Shown here piece by piece: positions 10,792 to 20,635 of a stretch of 64,000 nucleotides of DNA (its first letter is position 1; each line of letters starts with the position of its first letter). The notes beneath the pieces are model-generated. The model was not told the origin of the DNA and made no database searches. It saw only the letters and a program-made list of their open reading frames with translations. A program made the position numbers and the translations under genes. Origin of the DNA: Hydrogenophilales bacterium 16-64-40 (GTDB taxonomy: Bacteria > Pseudomonadota > Gammaproteobacteria > Burkholderiales > Thiobacillaceae); assembly GCA_002256995.1 (NCBI GenBank), contig NCGX01000020.1, forward strand, positions 26,099 to 90,098. Direction: 5' to 3'.

Positions 10792-11431
10792 CCTGCTGAT
10801 TTTCGACTGGGACGGCACCCTGATGGATTCCGCCGGGGTGATCGTCGATTCGATCCAGCGCGCCTGCGAGGACATCGGCATCCCCGCGCCGGGCGACCGC
10901 GCATCGCGCCAGATCATCGGCCTCGGGCTGATCGAGGCGCTGCAAGCCTTGCTGCCGGATTTGCCGGCCGACGACTATCCGCGGCTGGTCGAGCGTTACC
11001 GCCACCATTACTTCGGCCGCGACGCGCAGATTCCGCTGTTCGACGGCGTGGCCGCCGGCATCGGCCAGCTGCACGCCAGCGGCTTCCAACTCGCCGTGGC
11101 CACCGGCAAGAGCCATTCCGGCCTGTCGCGTGCGCTCGAATCCAGCGGGCTGGGCGCGTGGTTTGCCGCCACCCGCTGCGCCGACCAGACGCATTCCAAG
11201 CCGCACCCGGCGATGGTGCTGGAGCTGATCGACGAACTCGGTGCCGATCCCGCCCGCACCCTGGTGATCGGCGACACCAGCCACGATCTGCTGATGGCGT
11301 CGAATGCCGGGGTCGCCAGCCTGGGCGTGACCTACGGCGCGCACGAGGCGGGCGACCTGCATCCGCATGCGCCGCTCGCCCTGATGAACAGTTTTGCCGA
11401 GGTGCACGCGTGGCTGAATGCGAACGCCTGA
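10775..11431 (+). CDS. HAD-family hydrolase, phosphoglycolate phosphatase-like
   Basis: A haloacid-dehalogenase phosphatase of 218 residues. Motif I is FDWDGTLMDS (nucleophile Asp near residue 10), motif II is the T in VATGKSH, motif III the lysine in SKPHPAM, and motif IV is GDTSHDLLMA. The cap is helical (subclass IA), as in Gph, which clears 2-phosphoglycolate from DNA repair or photorespiration. It overlaps rluC by 17 bp, a pairing common in proteobacteria. Substrate cannot be fixed from sequence, since related enzymes act on many sugar phosphates. Confidence 0.85.
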   Translation: MPKQFDLLIFDWDGTLMDSAGVIVDSIQRACEDIGIPAPGDRASRQIIGLGLIEALQALLPDLPADDYPRLVERYRHHYFGRDAQIPLFDGVAAGIGQLHASGFQLAVATGKSHSGLSRALESSGLGAWFAATRCADQTHSKPHPAMVLELIDELGADPARTLVIGDTSHDLLMASNAGVASLGVTYGAHEAGDLHPHAPLALMNSFAEVHAWLNANA

Positions 11432-11790
11432 TCTGCGCTTCATCCGATCTGGCCGAGCAGGGCAAGGGTATGCGCTTCGAGGTGAGTCGCCACGGCAAGC
11501 CGCAGCAGGCGTTCGTGGTGCGCTACGACGGTAAGCCCCATGCTTTCCTCAACCAGTGCGGCCATGTGCCGGTCGAACTTGACTGGCAGCCGGGCGAGTT
11601 CTTCGACGACTCGCGGCTATACTTGATCTGCGCCACCCATGGCGCGCTCTATCACCCCGCAAGCGGACACTGCGTCGGCGGACGCTGCGCCGGGCGCGGC
11701 CTGATCCCCGTCCCGGTCGTCGAGCGCGACGGCCATGTGTACCTCTTAGATGTATCGATTAAAAACAGCCTGATGGAAGAACAACAATGA
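11410..11790 (+). CDS. Rieske [2Fe-2S] domain protein
   Basis: A single-domain ferredoxin-like protein of about 126 residues. The cluster ligands are visible as C-G-H in NQCGHVPVELDW and C-A-T-H in ICATHGALYHPASGHC, the Cys-X-His plus Cys-X2-His pattern of Rieske centres. There is no oxygenase catalytic domain and no membrane anchor. The start is a GTG inside the last codons of gph with GAGG about eight bases upstream; the next ATG, at 11470, would trim 20 residues. Its end overlaps sppA by ATGA. An electron-transfer role is likely but no partner is encoded nearby, so the function is unknown. Confidence 0.85.
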   Translation: MAECERLICASSDLAEQGKGMRFEVSRHGKPQQAFVVRYDGKPHAFLNQCGHVPVELDWQPGEFFDDSRLYLICATHGALYHPASGHCVGGRCAGRGLIPVPVVERDGHVYLLDVSIKNSLMEEQQ

Positions 11791-12737
11791 GTGAACCGGA
11801 AAAATCAGCCCCGCCAAACTGGGAACGCGACGTGCTGGAAAAACTCGCGCTGTCGGCGGTTCAGGAGCAGCGCCGCAGCCGTCACTGGAGCATCCTGTTC
11901 AAGACACTCGGCTTTCTGTACCTGTTTATCGTGCTGTTTCTGGCGGCCGGCTGGTTTCGCACGGACGGTGTGTCCATCACGGCGCACACCGCGCTGATCG
12001 ATCTGCAGGGCGTCATCGCGGCTGACCAGACCAGCGCCGATTCGGTGATCAGCAGCCTGCAGGGCGCGTTCGAGGACAAGAAAACCCGTGGGGTGATCCT
12101 GCGCATCAACAGCCCTGGCGGCAGCCCGGTGCAGGCCGGGCAGATCTACGACGAGATCAAGCGCCTGCGCGCGCTGCATCCCAAGGTGCCGCTGTATGCC
12201 GTGGTGGACGACATCTGCGCCTCCGGCGGCTATTACGTTGCCGTCGGCGCCGACAAGATCTTCGTCGACAAGGCCAGCCTCGTCGGCTCGATCGGCGTGC
12301 TGATGGATGGCTTCGGCTTCACCGAAACCATGCAGAAGCTCGGTGTCGAGCGCCGCCTGCTCACCGCCGGCGAAAACAAGGGCTTTCTCGATCCGTTCTC
12401 GCCGGTCGATCCCGAGCAGCAGGCCTTCGCCAAGCAGATGCTCGAAGAAATCCATGGCCAGTTCATCGCCGTGGTGCGCGAAGGCCGCGGCACGCGCCTG
12501 AAGGAAACGCCCGAGACCTTCAGTGGGCTGGTCTGGAGCGGCGAAAAGAGCATCCAGCTCGGGCTTGCCGATGCATACGGCAGTGTCGAATCGGTTGCGC
12601 GCGACGTCATCAAGGCCAAGGATATCGTCGACTATACCCAGCGCCCCGGCCTGGCCGAGCGCCTTGCCAGCCGTCTGGGCACGTCGATGGCGAAGGCGTG
12701 GACGCCGTTCGAACAGGCAGGGGCGACCTTGCGGTGA
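11787..12737 (+). CDS. sppA: Signal peptide peptidase SppA-type (S49) membrane protease
   Basis: This inner-membrane protease cleaves leftover signal peptides. A single membrane segment lies at about residues 35-56, so the catalytic part is probably periplasmic. The Ser/Lys dyad fits the short 36-kDa class: Ser146 in CASGGYY and Lys198 in GENKGFLDPF, at spacings like those of the B. subtilis enzyme. Length is 316 residues, about half the E. coli protein. It overlaps the Rieske gene upstream by 4 bp and the small Rof-like gene downstream by 4 bp, so all are one transcript. Confidence 0.93.
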   Translation: MSEPEKSAPPNWERDVLEKLALSAVQEQRRSRHWSILFKTLGFLYLFIVLFLAAGWFRTDGVSITAHTALIDLQGVIAADQTSADSVISSLQGAFEDKKTRGVILRINSPGGSPVQAGQIYDEIKRLRALHPKVPLYAVVDDICASGGYYVAVGADKIFVDKASLVGSIGVLMDGFGFTETMQKLGVERRLLTAGENKGFLDPFSPVDPEQQAFAKQMLEEIHGQFIAVVREGRGTRLKETPETFSGLVWSGEKSIQLGLADAYGSVESVARDVIKAKDIVDYTQRPGLAERLASRLGTSMAKAWTPFEQAGATLR

Positions 12738-12955
12738 GCGATTACCGTTCGATTGCCTGTTCGGATCACGAACGCCTGGAATTCGCCGCACTCAAGCGGC
12801 AATGGCTGGACGTGAACCTGACGGCGGGCGATCGGGCCGGGCATCAGCGCCTGATGCCGCTGGACGTGTATACCCGTGACGGTGCGGAGTGGCTGCTTGC
12901 CGAAACCGAAAGCGGCGAGCAGCTGACCCTGCGGCTCGACTGGCTGCAGTTCTGA
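12734..12955 (+). CDS. Rof-like Rho-binding antiterminator family protein
   Basis: A 73-residue protein starting at a GTG that overlaps the sppA stop (GTGA). The pattern YRSIACSDHERLEFAALKRQ, then LDVNL, then GEQLTLRLDWLQF matches the small Sm-like fold of Rof (YaeO), which binds Rho and blocks termination in E. coli. Direct evidence is only this pattern and the matching size. It closes the rluC-gph-Rieske-sppA operon. It is easily missed because of its size and start codon. Confidence 0.7.
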   Translation: MSDYRSIACSDHERLEFAALKRQWLDVNLTAGDRAGHQRLMPLDVYTRDGAEWLLAETESGEQLTLRLDWLQF

Positions 12956-13057
12956 GCCTTTGGACTCCGGGCGCCGAACGCAGTGGTTCCAATATTGTCT
13001 AATGTAATTGGCCGGAGATAGGCCAACAACAGAATGCATCCCAAGTAAAAGAACACC

Positions 13058-13906
13058 ATGAAAACCCCGAAAAGACTCGAACCACTGGTCGAAGACGGCC
13101 TGATCGACGACGTGACGCGCCAGCTGATGAGCGGCAAGGAGGCGATGGTCTTTGTCGTCCGCTGCGGCGACGAGGTGCGCTGCGCCAAGGTCTACAAGGA
13201 AGCCAACAAGCGCGCCTTTCGTCAGAGCGTCGATTACACGGAAAACCGCAAGGTGAAGAACAGCCGCCAGGCGCGTGCGATGGCGAAAGGCACGCGCTAC
13301 GGGCGGGAAGCCCAGGAAGCCGCCTGGCAAAACGCCGAAGTGGATGCCCTGTATCGCCTCGCCGCCGCCGGCGTGCGCGTGCCGACGCCCTACAATTTCC
13401 ATTCCGGCGTGCTGCTGATGGAACTGGTCTGCGACGAGGACGGCAACGCCGCGCCGCGTTTGAATGATGTGGAATTCACGCCGGAGCGGGCGCGGGTGCA
13501 CTTCCAGATGCTGCTCAAGCAAGTCGTGCTAATGCTGAGCGCAGGGGTGGTCCACGGCGACCTGTCCGAATTCAATATCCTGATCAGCGCCGACGGCCCG
13601 GTGATCATTGACCTGCCGCAGGCGGTGGACGCCGCCGGCAACAACCACGCCCCCGACATGCTGGAACGCGATGTCGCCAATCTGACCGCCTATTTCGGGC
13701 GCTTCGCGCCGGAATTGCTGGGGACCGACTACGGCAAGGAAATCTGGGCGCTGTACGAGCATGGCGAACTGCATCCGGACGTGCAGCTGACGGGCCGCTT
13801 CGCGCACAGCACCAAGCCGGTGGACCTGGACGGCGTCCTGCGGGAAATCGGCGATGCCCGCGACGAAGAGGAAGCACGGCAGCTGCGGATGCTGGAGGCG
13901 GGCTGA
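13058..13906 (+). CDS. RIO1-type protein kinase
   Basis: An atypical serine kinase or ATPase of 282 residues. Visible are the P-loop region LMSGKEAMVFVVRCGDEVRCAKVYKE with its invariant Lys, the catalytic loop HGDLSEFNIL (Asp near residue 169) and the metal-binding IIDLPQAV in place of DFG, all typical of RIO kinases. In eukaryotes and archaea RIO1 matures the small ribosomal subunit; the bacterial role is unsettled. It stands alone with about 100 bp upstream and is followed by the helicase gene, which may be only a positional link. Confidence 0.9.
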   Translation: MKTPKRLEPLVEDGLIDDVTRQLMSGKEAMVFVVRCGDEVRCAKVYKEANKRAFRQSVDYTENRKVKNSRQARAMAKGTRYGREAQEAAWQNAEVDALYRLAAAGVRVPTPYNFHSGVLLMELVCDEDGNAAPRLNDVEFTPERARVHFQMLLKQVVLMLSAGVVHGDLSEFNILISADGPVIIDLPQAVDAAGNNHAPDMLERDVANLTAYFGRFAPELLGTDYGKEIWALYEHGELHPDVQLTGRFAHSTKPVDLDGVLREIGDARDEEEARQLRMLEAG

Positions 13907-13914
13907 TACCCTGC

Positions 13915-13943
13915 TTCAACCAGCTCCGTGTGCCCCGTATAAT
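13915..13943 (+). promoter_or_regulatory. Promoter of the dbpA-like gene, implying a leaderless mRNA
   Basis: A perfect -10 TATAAT lies at 13938-13943 with a weak -35 TTCAAC (13915-13920, 17-bp spacer). The start ATG is at 13949, so transcription should begin at or within a base or two of the start codon. No ribosome site is present upstream. Confidence 0.6.
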
Positions 13944-13948
13944 CCGGC

Positions 13949-15430
13949 ATGACCGCTCACCCGAACACCCCGCCCGATTCCCCGCCCGCCGACACCCCAA
14001 CGGCCGGCGCACCCTTCGACCAACTGCCGCTGGCGCCCGCCGTGCTGGCCAACCTGCGCCAACTCGGCTACCTCCACATGACGCCGATCCAGGCGGCCAG
14101 CCTGCCGATCGCGCTGGCCGGCTATGACCTGATTGCGCAGGCCAAGACCGGCAGCGGCAAGACGGCGGCCTTTGCCCTGGCCCTGCTGAACCGGCTGAAT
14201 CCGCGTTACTTCGCCGTGCAGGCGCTGGTGCTGTGCCCGACGCGCGAGTTGGCCGACCAGGTGACGCAGGAGATCCGCCGGCTGGCGCGCAGCGAGGACA
14301 ACATCAAGATTCTGTCCCTGGTCGGCGGCTCCACCCTGCGCCCGCAGATGGCCAGCCTGGAGCACGGCGCCCACGTCGTCGTCGGCACCCCCGGCCGCAT
14401 CATGGACCACCTCCAGCGCGGCAGCTTGAACCTGGATGCGCTCAACACGCTGGTGCTCGACGAAGCCGACCGCATGCTGGACATGGGCTTTTACGACGAC
14501 ATCGGCTTCATCGCCCGGGAGTGTCCCGGCACGCGCCAGACCCTGCTGTTTTCCGCCACCTACCCGGAGGGCATCGCGGAACTCAGCCGGCGCCTCTTGC
14601 GGCAGCCGCAAGAGGTGAAGCTGCTGGAGCAGCACGAAAACGAGAAGATCCGCCAGCGCTTCTATGAAGTGAGCCACGACGACCGCCTGCAGGCGGTGGC
14701 GCTGCTGCTCAAGCATTACCGCCCGGTCAGCACGCTAGCCTTCTGCAATACCCGCCAGCAATGCCGCGATCTGGTGCAGGTCCTGCGCGAACAGGGCTTC
14801 CATGCGCTGGCGCTGCACGGCGAACTGGAACAGCGCGAGCGCGACCAGGTGCTGATCCAGTTCGCCAACCGCAGCTGTTCGGTGCTGGTGGCGACCGACG
14901 TTGCCGCGCGCGGCCTCGACATCGCCCAGCTCGAAGCGGTGATCAACGTCGATGTCACGCCTGACCCCGAGGTCTACATTCACCGCATCGGCCGCACCGG
15001 CCGCGCCGACCAGGAAGGCTGGGCGCTGAGCCTGGCCAGCCCCAGCCAGATGCGGCGCGTCGCCAACATCGTCAAGGAACTCGGTGCCGAGCCTGAATGG
15101 CATTCCCTCGCCGAGTTGCAGGCCGCCAGCGACGAACCGCTGCTGCCGCCGATGGCGACCCTGCAGATACTCGGCGGCCGCAAGGAAAAGATCCGCCCCG
15201 GCGACGTGCTGGGCGCGCTCACCGGCGAGGCGGGTTTCGCCAGCGCGCAGATCGGCAAGATCACCGTCACCGAATCCACCACCTATGTCGCGGTGGAGCG
15301 GGGCATCGCGCACGAAGTCGAGCGCAGACTTGCCGCGGGCAAGCTGAAGGGGAAAAGCGTCAAGGTGCGGATCCTGGACGTCAACGCCGATTCAGCACCC
15401 CGCGAGCGCGCCGCCCGGCGCGATCGCTGA
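13949..15430 (+). CDS. dbpA: DEAD-box RNA helicase, DbpA-type
   Basis: An ATP-dependent RNA helicase of 493 residues for assembly of the large ribosomal subunit. Motifs in order are Q motif (YLHMTPIQAASLP), Walker A AKTGSGKT near residue 67, PTRELA, DEAD in LVLDEADRML, SAT, and ARGLDI with HRIGRTGR. The C-terminal part (RKEKIRPGDVLGALTGEAG to VRILD) is the DbpA-type RNA-binding domain, which in E. coli recognises hairpin 92 of 23S rRNA. The N-terminus has an extra Pro/Ala/Thr-rich tail of about 25 residues. The only plausible start is the ATG at 13949, five bases after a TATAAT box, so the mRNA is probably leaderless. Confidence 0.92.
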   Translation: MTAHPNTPPDSPPADTPTAGAPFDQLPLAPAVLANLRQLGYLHMTPIQAASLPIALAGYDLIAQAKTGSGKTAAFALALLNRLNPRYFAVQALVLCPTRELADQVTQEIRRLARSEDNIKILSLVGGSTLRPQMASLEHGAHVVVGTPGRIMDHLQRGSLNLDALNTLVLDEADRMLDMGFYDDIGFIARECPGTRQTLLFSATYPEGIAELSRRLLRQPQEVKLLEQHENEKIRQRFYEVSHDDRLQAVALLLKHYRPVSTLAFCNTRQQCRDLVQVLREQGFHALALHGELEQRERDQVLIQFANRSCSVLVATDVAARGLDIAQLEAVINVDVTPDPEVYIHRIGRTGRADQEGWALSLASPSQMRRVANIVKELGAEPEWHSLAELQAASDEPLLPPMATLQILGGRKEKIRPGDVLGALTGEAGFASAQIGKITVTESTTYVAVERGIAHEVERRLAAGKLKGKSVKVRILDVNADSAPRERAARRDR

Positions 15431-15441
15431 TAGCGGTTCGC

Positions 15442-16143
15442 CTAGATTCCGATCCCGAACACCACCAGCCGGTCCTTGACTGCGTCGCTCTGTCCGCGCC
15501 AGGCTTTTGTGCGGCGGGTCTGGATCAGTTGGCTCGGCAGGCTGAGGTCGGCGCCGACGCTGATGAAAGTGTCGGGCGTTAGCGTCGTGGCCAGCGCGTC
15601 CAGCAGCGCGGCGCTGCGGTAGGGCGTTTCGATGAAGAGCTGGGTGGCGCGGTCGCGGCGCGCGGTTTTCTCCAATTCACGGATGGCTTGGCTGCGCTCG
15701 GGTTCCTTGGCGGGCAGATAGCCGTGGAAGGCGAAGCGCTGGCCGCCCAGGCCCGAGGCCATCAGCGCCAGCAGGATCGACGACGGGCCGATCAGCGGCA
15801 CCACCGGAATGTTCTCGCGATGCGCGGCCATGACCAGCGCCGCGCCGGGGTCGGCCACGGCGGGGCAGCCCGCTTCGGACAGCAGGCCGACGTCGTGCCC
15901 GGCCTTGAGCGGCGCCAACAGCGCCGGGATGGCGGGGGCCGGGGTGTGTTCGTTGAGTTCCTCGATCTGTAGCGCCTGAATAGGCAGGGGATGGCCCATG
16001 GCTTTGAGGTGCGCGCGTGCGGTCTTGGCGCGTTCAACCACGAAGTGCTCGATCCGGCGCGCGACCGCGAGGGTGTCCGGCGGCAGGCAGGCATCCGGGC
16101 TGACCGGCCCCAGTGGCACCGGGATCAGATAGAGGGTGGCCAC
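15442..16143 (-). CDS. Tetrapyrrole-methylase-fold SAM methyltransferase, RsmI-like paralogue
   Basis: A SAM-dependent methylase of 233 residues. The opening ATLYLIPVPLG, the SEAGCPAVADPGAALV loop and GPSSILLALMASGL resemble RsmI, the 16S rRNA C1402 2'-O-methyltransferase. Here the protein is shorter, with an added early stretch and a different C-terminus, as in the RsmI-related family found in many betaproteobacteria beside maf. It is therefore probably a paralogue, and its substrate is not known to me. It is the last gene of the minus-strand pycA-pycB-maf run, 23 bp after maf. Confidence 0.8.
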   Translation of the reverse strand: MATLYLIPVPLGPVSPDACLPPDTLAVARRIEHFVVERAKTARAHLKAMGHPLPIQALQIEELNEHTPAPAIPALLAPLKAGHDVGLLSEAGCPAVADPGAALVMAAHRENIPVVPLIGPSSILLALMASGLGGQRFAFHGYLPAKEPERSQAIRELEKTARRDRATQLFIETPYRSAALLDALATTLTPDTFISVGADLSLPSQLIQTRRTKAWRGQSDAVKDRLVVFGIGI

Positions 16144-16166
16144 GTTAAATTACACCGAGTGCCATC

Positions 16167-16760
16167 TCAGGACGCGCTCGGCCAGGTCAGCACGTCGATG
16201 CCTTCGTTGTCGAGCATCTCGGTCAGCGCCATCAGCGGCAGGCCGATCAGTGCGGTGGGATCGGGACTGTCCATGCGCTCCATCAGCGCGATGCCGAGCG
16301 ACTCGCTCTTGGCCGAGCCGGCGCAGTCGTAGGGCTGCTCCTTCTTCAGATAGGCCTCGATCTGCGCGTCGGTGAGCGGGCGGATGTGCACCACCGTCGG
16401 CACGTCGCGCGTCTGGGTGTGGCCGCTGCGGCTGTTCAGGAGCGTCAGCGCGGTGTGGAACACCATCGCGCGGCCTTGCATCTTTTTCAGCTGCGCAAAG
16501 GCGTTTTCAAAATTACCCGGCTTGCCGAGCTGCTCGTTGTTGAGCATTAGCACCTGGTCGGAGCCGATGATCAGCGCATCGGGATAGGTCGCTGCGACGG
16601 CCTGCGCCTTCAGCGCCGACAGGCGCAGCGCGGTGGCCGAGGGCGTCTCGCCCGGCAGCGGGGTTTCGTCAACGTCGGGCGACAGCACTTCGAACGGCAG
16701 ATGCAGGCGCGACAGCAGTTCGCGCCGGTAGCGCGAGGTCGAAGCCAAAACGAGCGTCAT
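16167..16760 (-). CDS. Maf-family nucleotide pyrophosphatase (YceF-like)
   Basis: A house-cleaning nucleotide pyrophosphatase of 197 residues that hydrolyses modified or non-canonical NTPs. It begins with the Maf signature LVLASTSRYRRELLSRL and carries SPDVDETPLPGE, IIGSDQVLMLNNEQLGKPG and SAKSESLGIALMERM. The arginine/glutamate pattern is closer to the YceF subgroup (7-methyl-GTP preferred) than to YhdE (dTTP/UTP), though this is judged by eye. Its start overlaps the stop of pycB by 4 bp, so it is translated from the carboxylase operon. Confidence 0.88.
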   Translation of the reverse strand: MTLVLASTSRYRRELLSRLHLPFEVLSPDVDETPLPGETPSATALRLSALKAQAVAATYPDALIIGSDQVLMLNNEQLGKPGNFENAFAQLKKMQGRAMVFHTALTLLNSRSGHTQTRDVPTVVHIRPLTDAQIEAYLKKEQPYDCAGSAKSESLGIALMERMDSPDPTALIGLPLMALTEMLDNEGIDVLTWPSAS

Positions 16761-18604
16761 TCCGGCTGGATCTCGACCAGCGCCATGTCGGGCGTCACCG
16801 CATCGCCTTTCTTGGCGAAGATGCTGATGACGACGCCGGCGATCGGCGCCTGCACCTCGTTCTCCATTTTCATCGCCTCGATCACCAGCACGCCGTCGCC
16901 GGCCTTGACCGCCTGGCCGATGCTGACCAGCACGTCGACGACGGTGCCGGGCATGGCGGCGGTGACATGCCCGGGATGGCTGGCGCGCGGCTTCTGGCCG
17001 GGTGCGGTGGGTGCCGCAGCGGCCTTGCGCGGGGCGCTGTCGCCGCCCGTTTCGATGGCGACCTCGTTCAGCGATTCGACCAGCACTTCTTCCGTGACGC
17101 CGTCGACCGACACGAAATAGGGCCGCTGGGTGGAATCGCTGCGGCCGCTGCCCGACAGCTTGATGTGGTAGGTCTCGCCGTGCAGCGTGATCTTGAATTC
17201 GTCGGCGGCGTAGCGCGGACCGTTGTCCTGCTGCGCCGCAGCCGGCGGCAGCAGCTGTTCGGGCTTGAGGCTGCCGGCGGCGCGTTCCTGCAGCCAGACC
17301 TTGCCGATTTCGGGGAACATGGCATAGGTCAGGACGTCCTCGTCTGACTTGGCCAGGCCCTCGATCTCGCCGCGTAGCTTGTCGAGTTCGTCGCCCAAGA
17401 GGTCAGCCGGGCGGCAGGTGGTGACGTCGAGATCGCCGATGGCAATCTTGCGCACCTCCTCGTTGATGTGCCCCGGCGCCTGGCCGTAGCGACCCTGCAG
17501 GTAGAGCTTCACCTCGTTGGTGATCGACTTGTAGCGCGCGCCGGTGAGCACGTTCAACGCGGCCTGGGTACCGACGATCTGCGAGGTGGGCGTCACCAGC
17601 GGCGGGTAGCCGAGGTCTTCCCGCACCCGCGGGATTTCCTCGAGCACGGCGTCCATGCTGTCGAGCGCGCCTTGCTCCTTCAACTGGTTGGCGAGGTTGG
17701 AAATCATCCCGCCCGGCACTTGGTTGATCAGCACGCGCGTGTCGGTGCCGGTGAAGGCGGACTCGAATTGCCAGTATTTCTTGCGTACTTCCTTGAAGTA
17801 GGCCGAAATCTCCTCGATCAGCGGCAGCGACAGGCCGGTGTCGTATTCGGTGCCGGCGAGCGCGGCAACCATGCTCTGCGTGGTGGGATGGCTGGCGCCC
17901 TCGGCGAATGCGCCGACGCAGGTGTCGATGATGGTCGCGCCCGCTTCCACTGCCTTCAGATGCGTCATGTGTGCCAAGCCGGAGGTGGCATGGCTGTGGG
18001 TGTGGATCGGCAGGTTGGTGGCCGCGCGAATCTCGCGCACCAGTTCGAACGCGGTGTAGGGCGTGAGCAGCCCCGCCATGTCCTTGATCGCGATGGTGTC
18101 GCAGCCCATTTCCGCCAGGCCGCGGGCGAGTTCGACAAAATGCGGGATGTTGTGCACCGGGCTGGTGGTGTAGCTGACCGTGCCTTCGGCGTGCTTGCCG
18201 GCGGCTTTCACCGCCTCGATCGACACGCGCAGGTTCCTGAGGTCGTTCATCGCGTCGAACACGCGGAACACGTCGACGCCGTTGTCGGCGGATTTCTGCA
18301 CGAAGGCGCGCACCACGTCGTCCGAATAGTTGCGGTAGCCGAGCAGGTTCTGTCCCCGCAGCAGCATCTGGATCGGCGTGTTGGGTAGCGCCTTCCTGAG
18401 CTTGCGCAGGCGTTCCCACGGATCTTCGCGCAAGAAGCGCACGCAGGCGTCGAAGGTGGCGCCGCCCCAGGCTTCCAGCGACCAGAAGCCGACCGCATCG
18501 AGCTTGCTGCAGATCGGCAGCATGTCGGCGGTCTGCATGCGGGTGGCGATGAGCGACTGGTGGCCGTCGCGCAGGATGAGGTCGGTAATGTGTACTTTGG
18601 CCAT
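16757..18604 (-). CDS. pycB: Pyruvate carboxylase subunit B (carboxyltransferase plus biotin carrier)
   Basis: It transfers carboxyl from biotin to pyruvate to give oxaloacetate, replenishing the citric acid cycle. The N-terminal HMGL-like carboxyltransferase barrel starts DLILRDGHQSLIATRM, with metal ligands expected in this motif and in HTHSHATSGLA. The PYC/OADA domain follows, an Ala/Pro linker, and a C-terminal biotinyl domain with EAMKMENEV near residue 580, whose Lys carries biotin. Length is 615. The start ATG (18604) lies 2 bp after the subunit A stop. The same architecture serves sodium-pump oxaloacetate decarboxylase, but no beta or gamma membrane subunits are present, and pairing with a biotin carboxylase supports pyruvate carboxylase. 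Confidence 0.9.
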   Translation of the reverse strand: MAKVHITDLILRDGHQSLIATRMQTADMLPICSKLDAVGFWSLEAWGGATFDACVRFLREDPWERLRKLRKALPNTPIQMLLRGQNLLGYRNYSDDVVRAFVQKSADNGVDVFRVFDAMNDLRNLRVSIEAVKAAGKHAEGTVSYTTSPVHNIPHFVELARGLAEMGCDTIAIKDMAGLLTPYTAFELVREIRAATNLPIHTHSHATSGLAHMTHLKAVEAGATIIDTCVGAFAEGASHPTTQSMVAALAGTEYDTGLSLPLIEEISAYFKEVRKKYWQFESAFTGTDTRVLINQVPGGMISNLANQLKEQGALDSMDAVLEEIPRVREDLGYPPLVTPTSQIVGTQAALNVLTGARYKSITNEVKLYLQGRYGQAPGHINEEVRKIAIGDLDVTTCRPADLLGDELDKLRGEIEGLAKSDEDVLTYAMFPEIGKVWLQERAAGSLKPEQLLPPAAAQQDNGPRYAADEFKITLHGETYHIKLSGSGRSDSTQRPYFVSVDGVTEEVLVESLNEVAIETGGDSAPRKAAAAPTAPGQKPRASHPGHVTAAMPGTVVDVLVSIGQAVKAGDGVLVIEAMKMENEVQAPIAGVVISIFAKKGDAVTPDMALVEIQPE

Positions 18605-18606
18605 GA

Positions 18607-20025
<1,419 letters not shown>

Positions 20026-20059
20026 GGAATCGCCTGACGTTGAGAAGGCTGGGGTTTCT

Positions 20060-20088
20060 TTGACAAAAAGAACGCGAAATCATATCAT
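20060..20088 (+). promoter_or_regulatory. Strong sigma70 promoter of the yceD-rpmF-fatty acid operon
   Basis: A consensus TTGACA (20060-20065) is followed by exactly 17 bp and TATCAT (20083-20088). The predicted start is near 20095, about 35 bp before yceD. It is the best-matching promoter in the window. Confidence 0.85.
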
Positions 20089-20128
20089 CGCCGGCTAATG
20101 TTGATGGCCATATCTTACTGGGTGCCCC

Positions 20129-20575
20129 ATGATTGAATCCGCCATGCTTCAGCCAATCGAAGTTGATCCATGGCGTTTTTGCAGGGATGGCCAGTCGTGG
20201 GAAACCCGCTCGGATGTGGCTGCGTTTCCGCGTCTTGCCCATGAATTTACGCAAGGCACGCTGTTCTGTCGAGTGGCTGGGCGCATGGATCAGCGGGGCA
20301 GCCTGGCCCTGCAGCTGACGGTCAGCGGCAAGGTGGAGCTGCCCTGTCAGCGTTGTCTGGGCAGCATGCCGTATGTGGTTGACGTCGGGCGCACCTTGTA
20401 TCTGGCGCGCAACGAAGCCGAGATGGAAAGGCTGGATGCGTTGCCTGACAGCGACGCAATCCAGGCCGGTGAGACCCTGAACCTTGTCGATCTGGTTGAG
20501 GATGAAGTGTTGTTGAGCCTGCCGCTGGCTGTGATGCACGCGGAAGGCGAATGCTCCGTAACAGGGGCGCAGTGA
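20129..20575 (+). CDS. yceD: YceD/DUF177 family protein
   Basis: A 148-residue protein of the DUF177 family, nearly always encoded directly before rpmF. The diagnostic CQRCLGSM is present; a second cysteine pair seen in some members is absent. Homologues are linked to 23S rRNA accumulation in plants and bacteria, but the biochemical role is not settled. An alternative start lies five codons in. It is the first gene behind the strong promoter at 20060. Confidence 0.9.
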   Translation: MIESAMLQPIEVDPWRFCRDGQSWETRSDVAAFPRLAHEFTQGTLFCRVAGRMDQRGSLALQLTVSGKVELPCQRCLGSMPYVVDVGRTLYLARNEAEMERLDALPDSDAIQAGETLNLVDLVEDEVLLSLPLAVMHAEGECSVTGAQ

Positions 20576-20635
20576 TTTTTAACGGCTTTAAAATAATGTA
20601 CCTGGTTGGGTGCAACGGAATTTAAGGAGCAAGAA

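Noticed and set aside
16757-18604. Oxaloacetate decarboxylase alpha subunit
   Set aside because: The domain layout fits, but no membrane beta or gamma subunit lies nearby and a biotin carboxylase is directly upstream, so pyruvate carboxylase is preferred.
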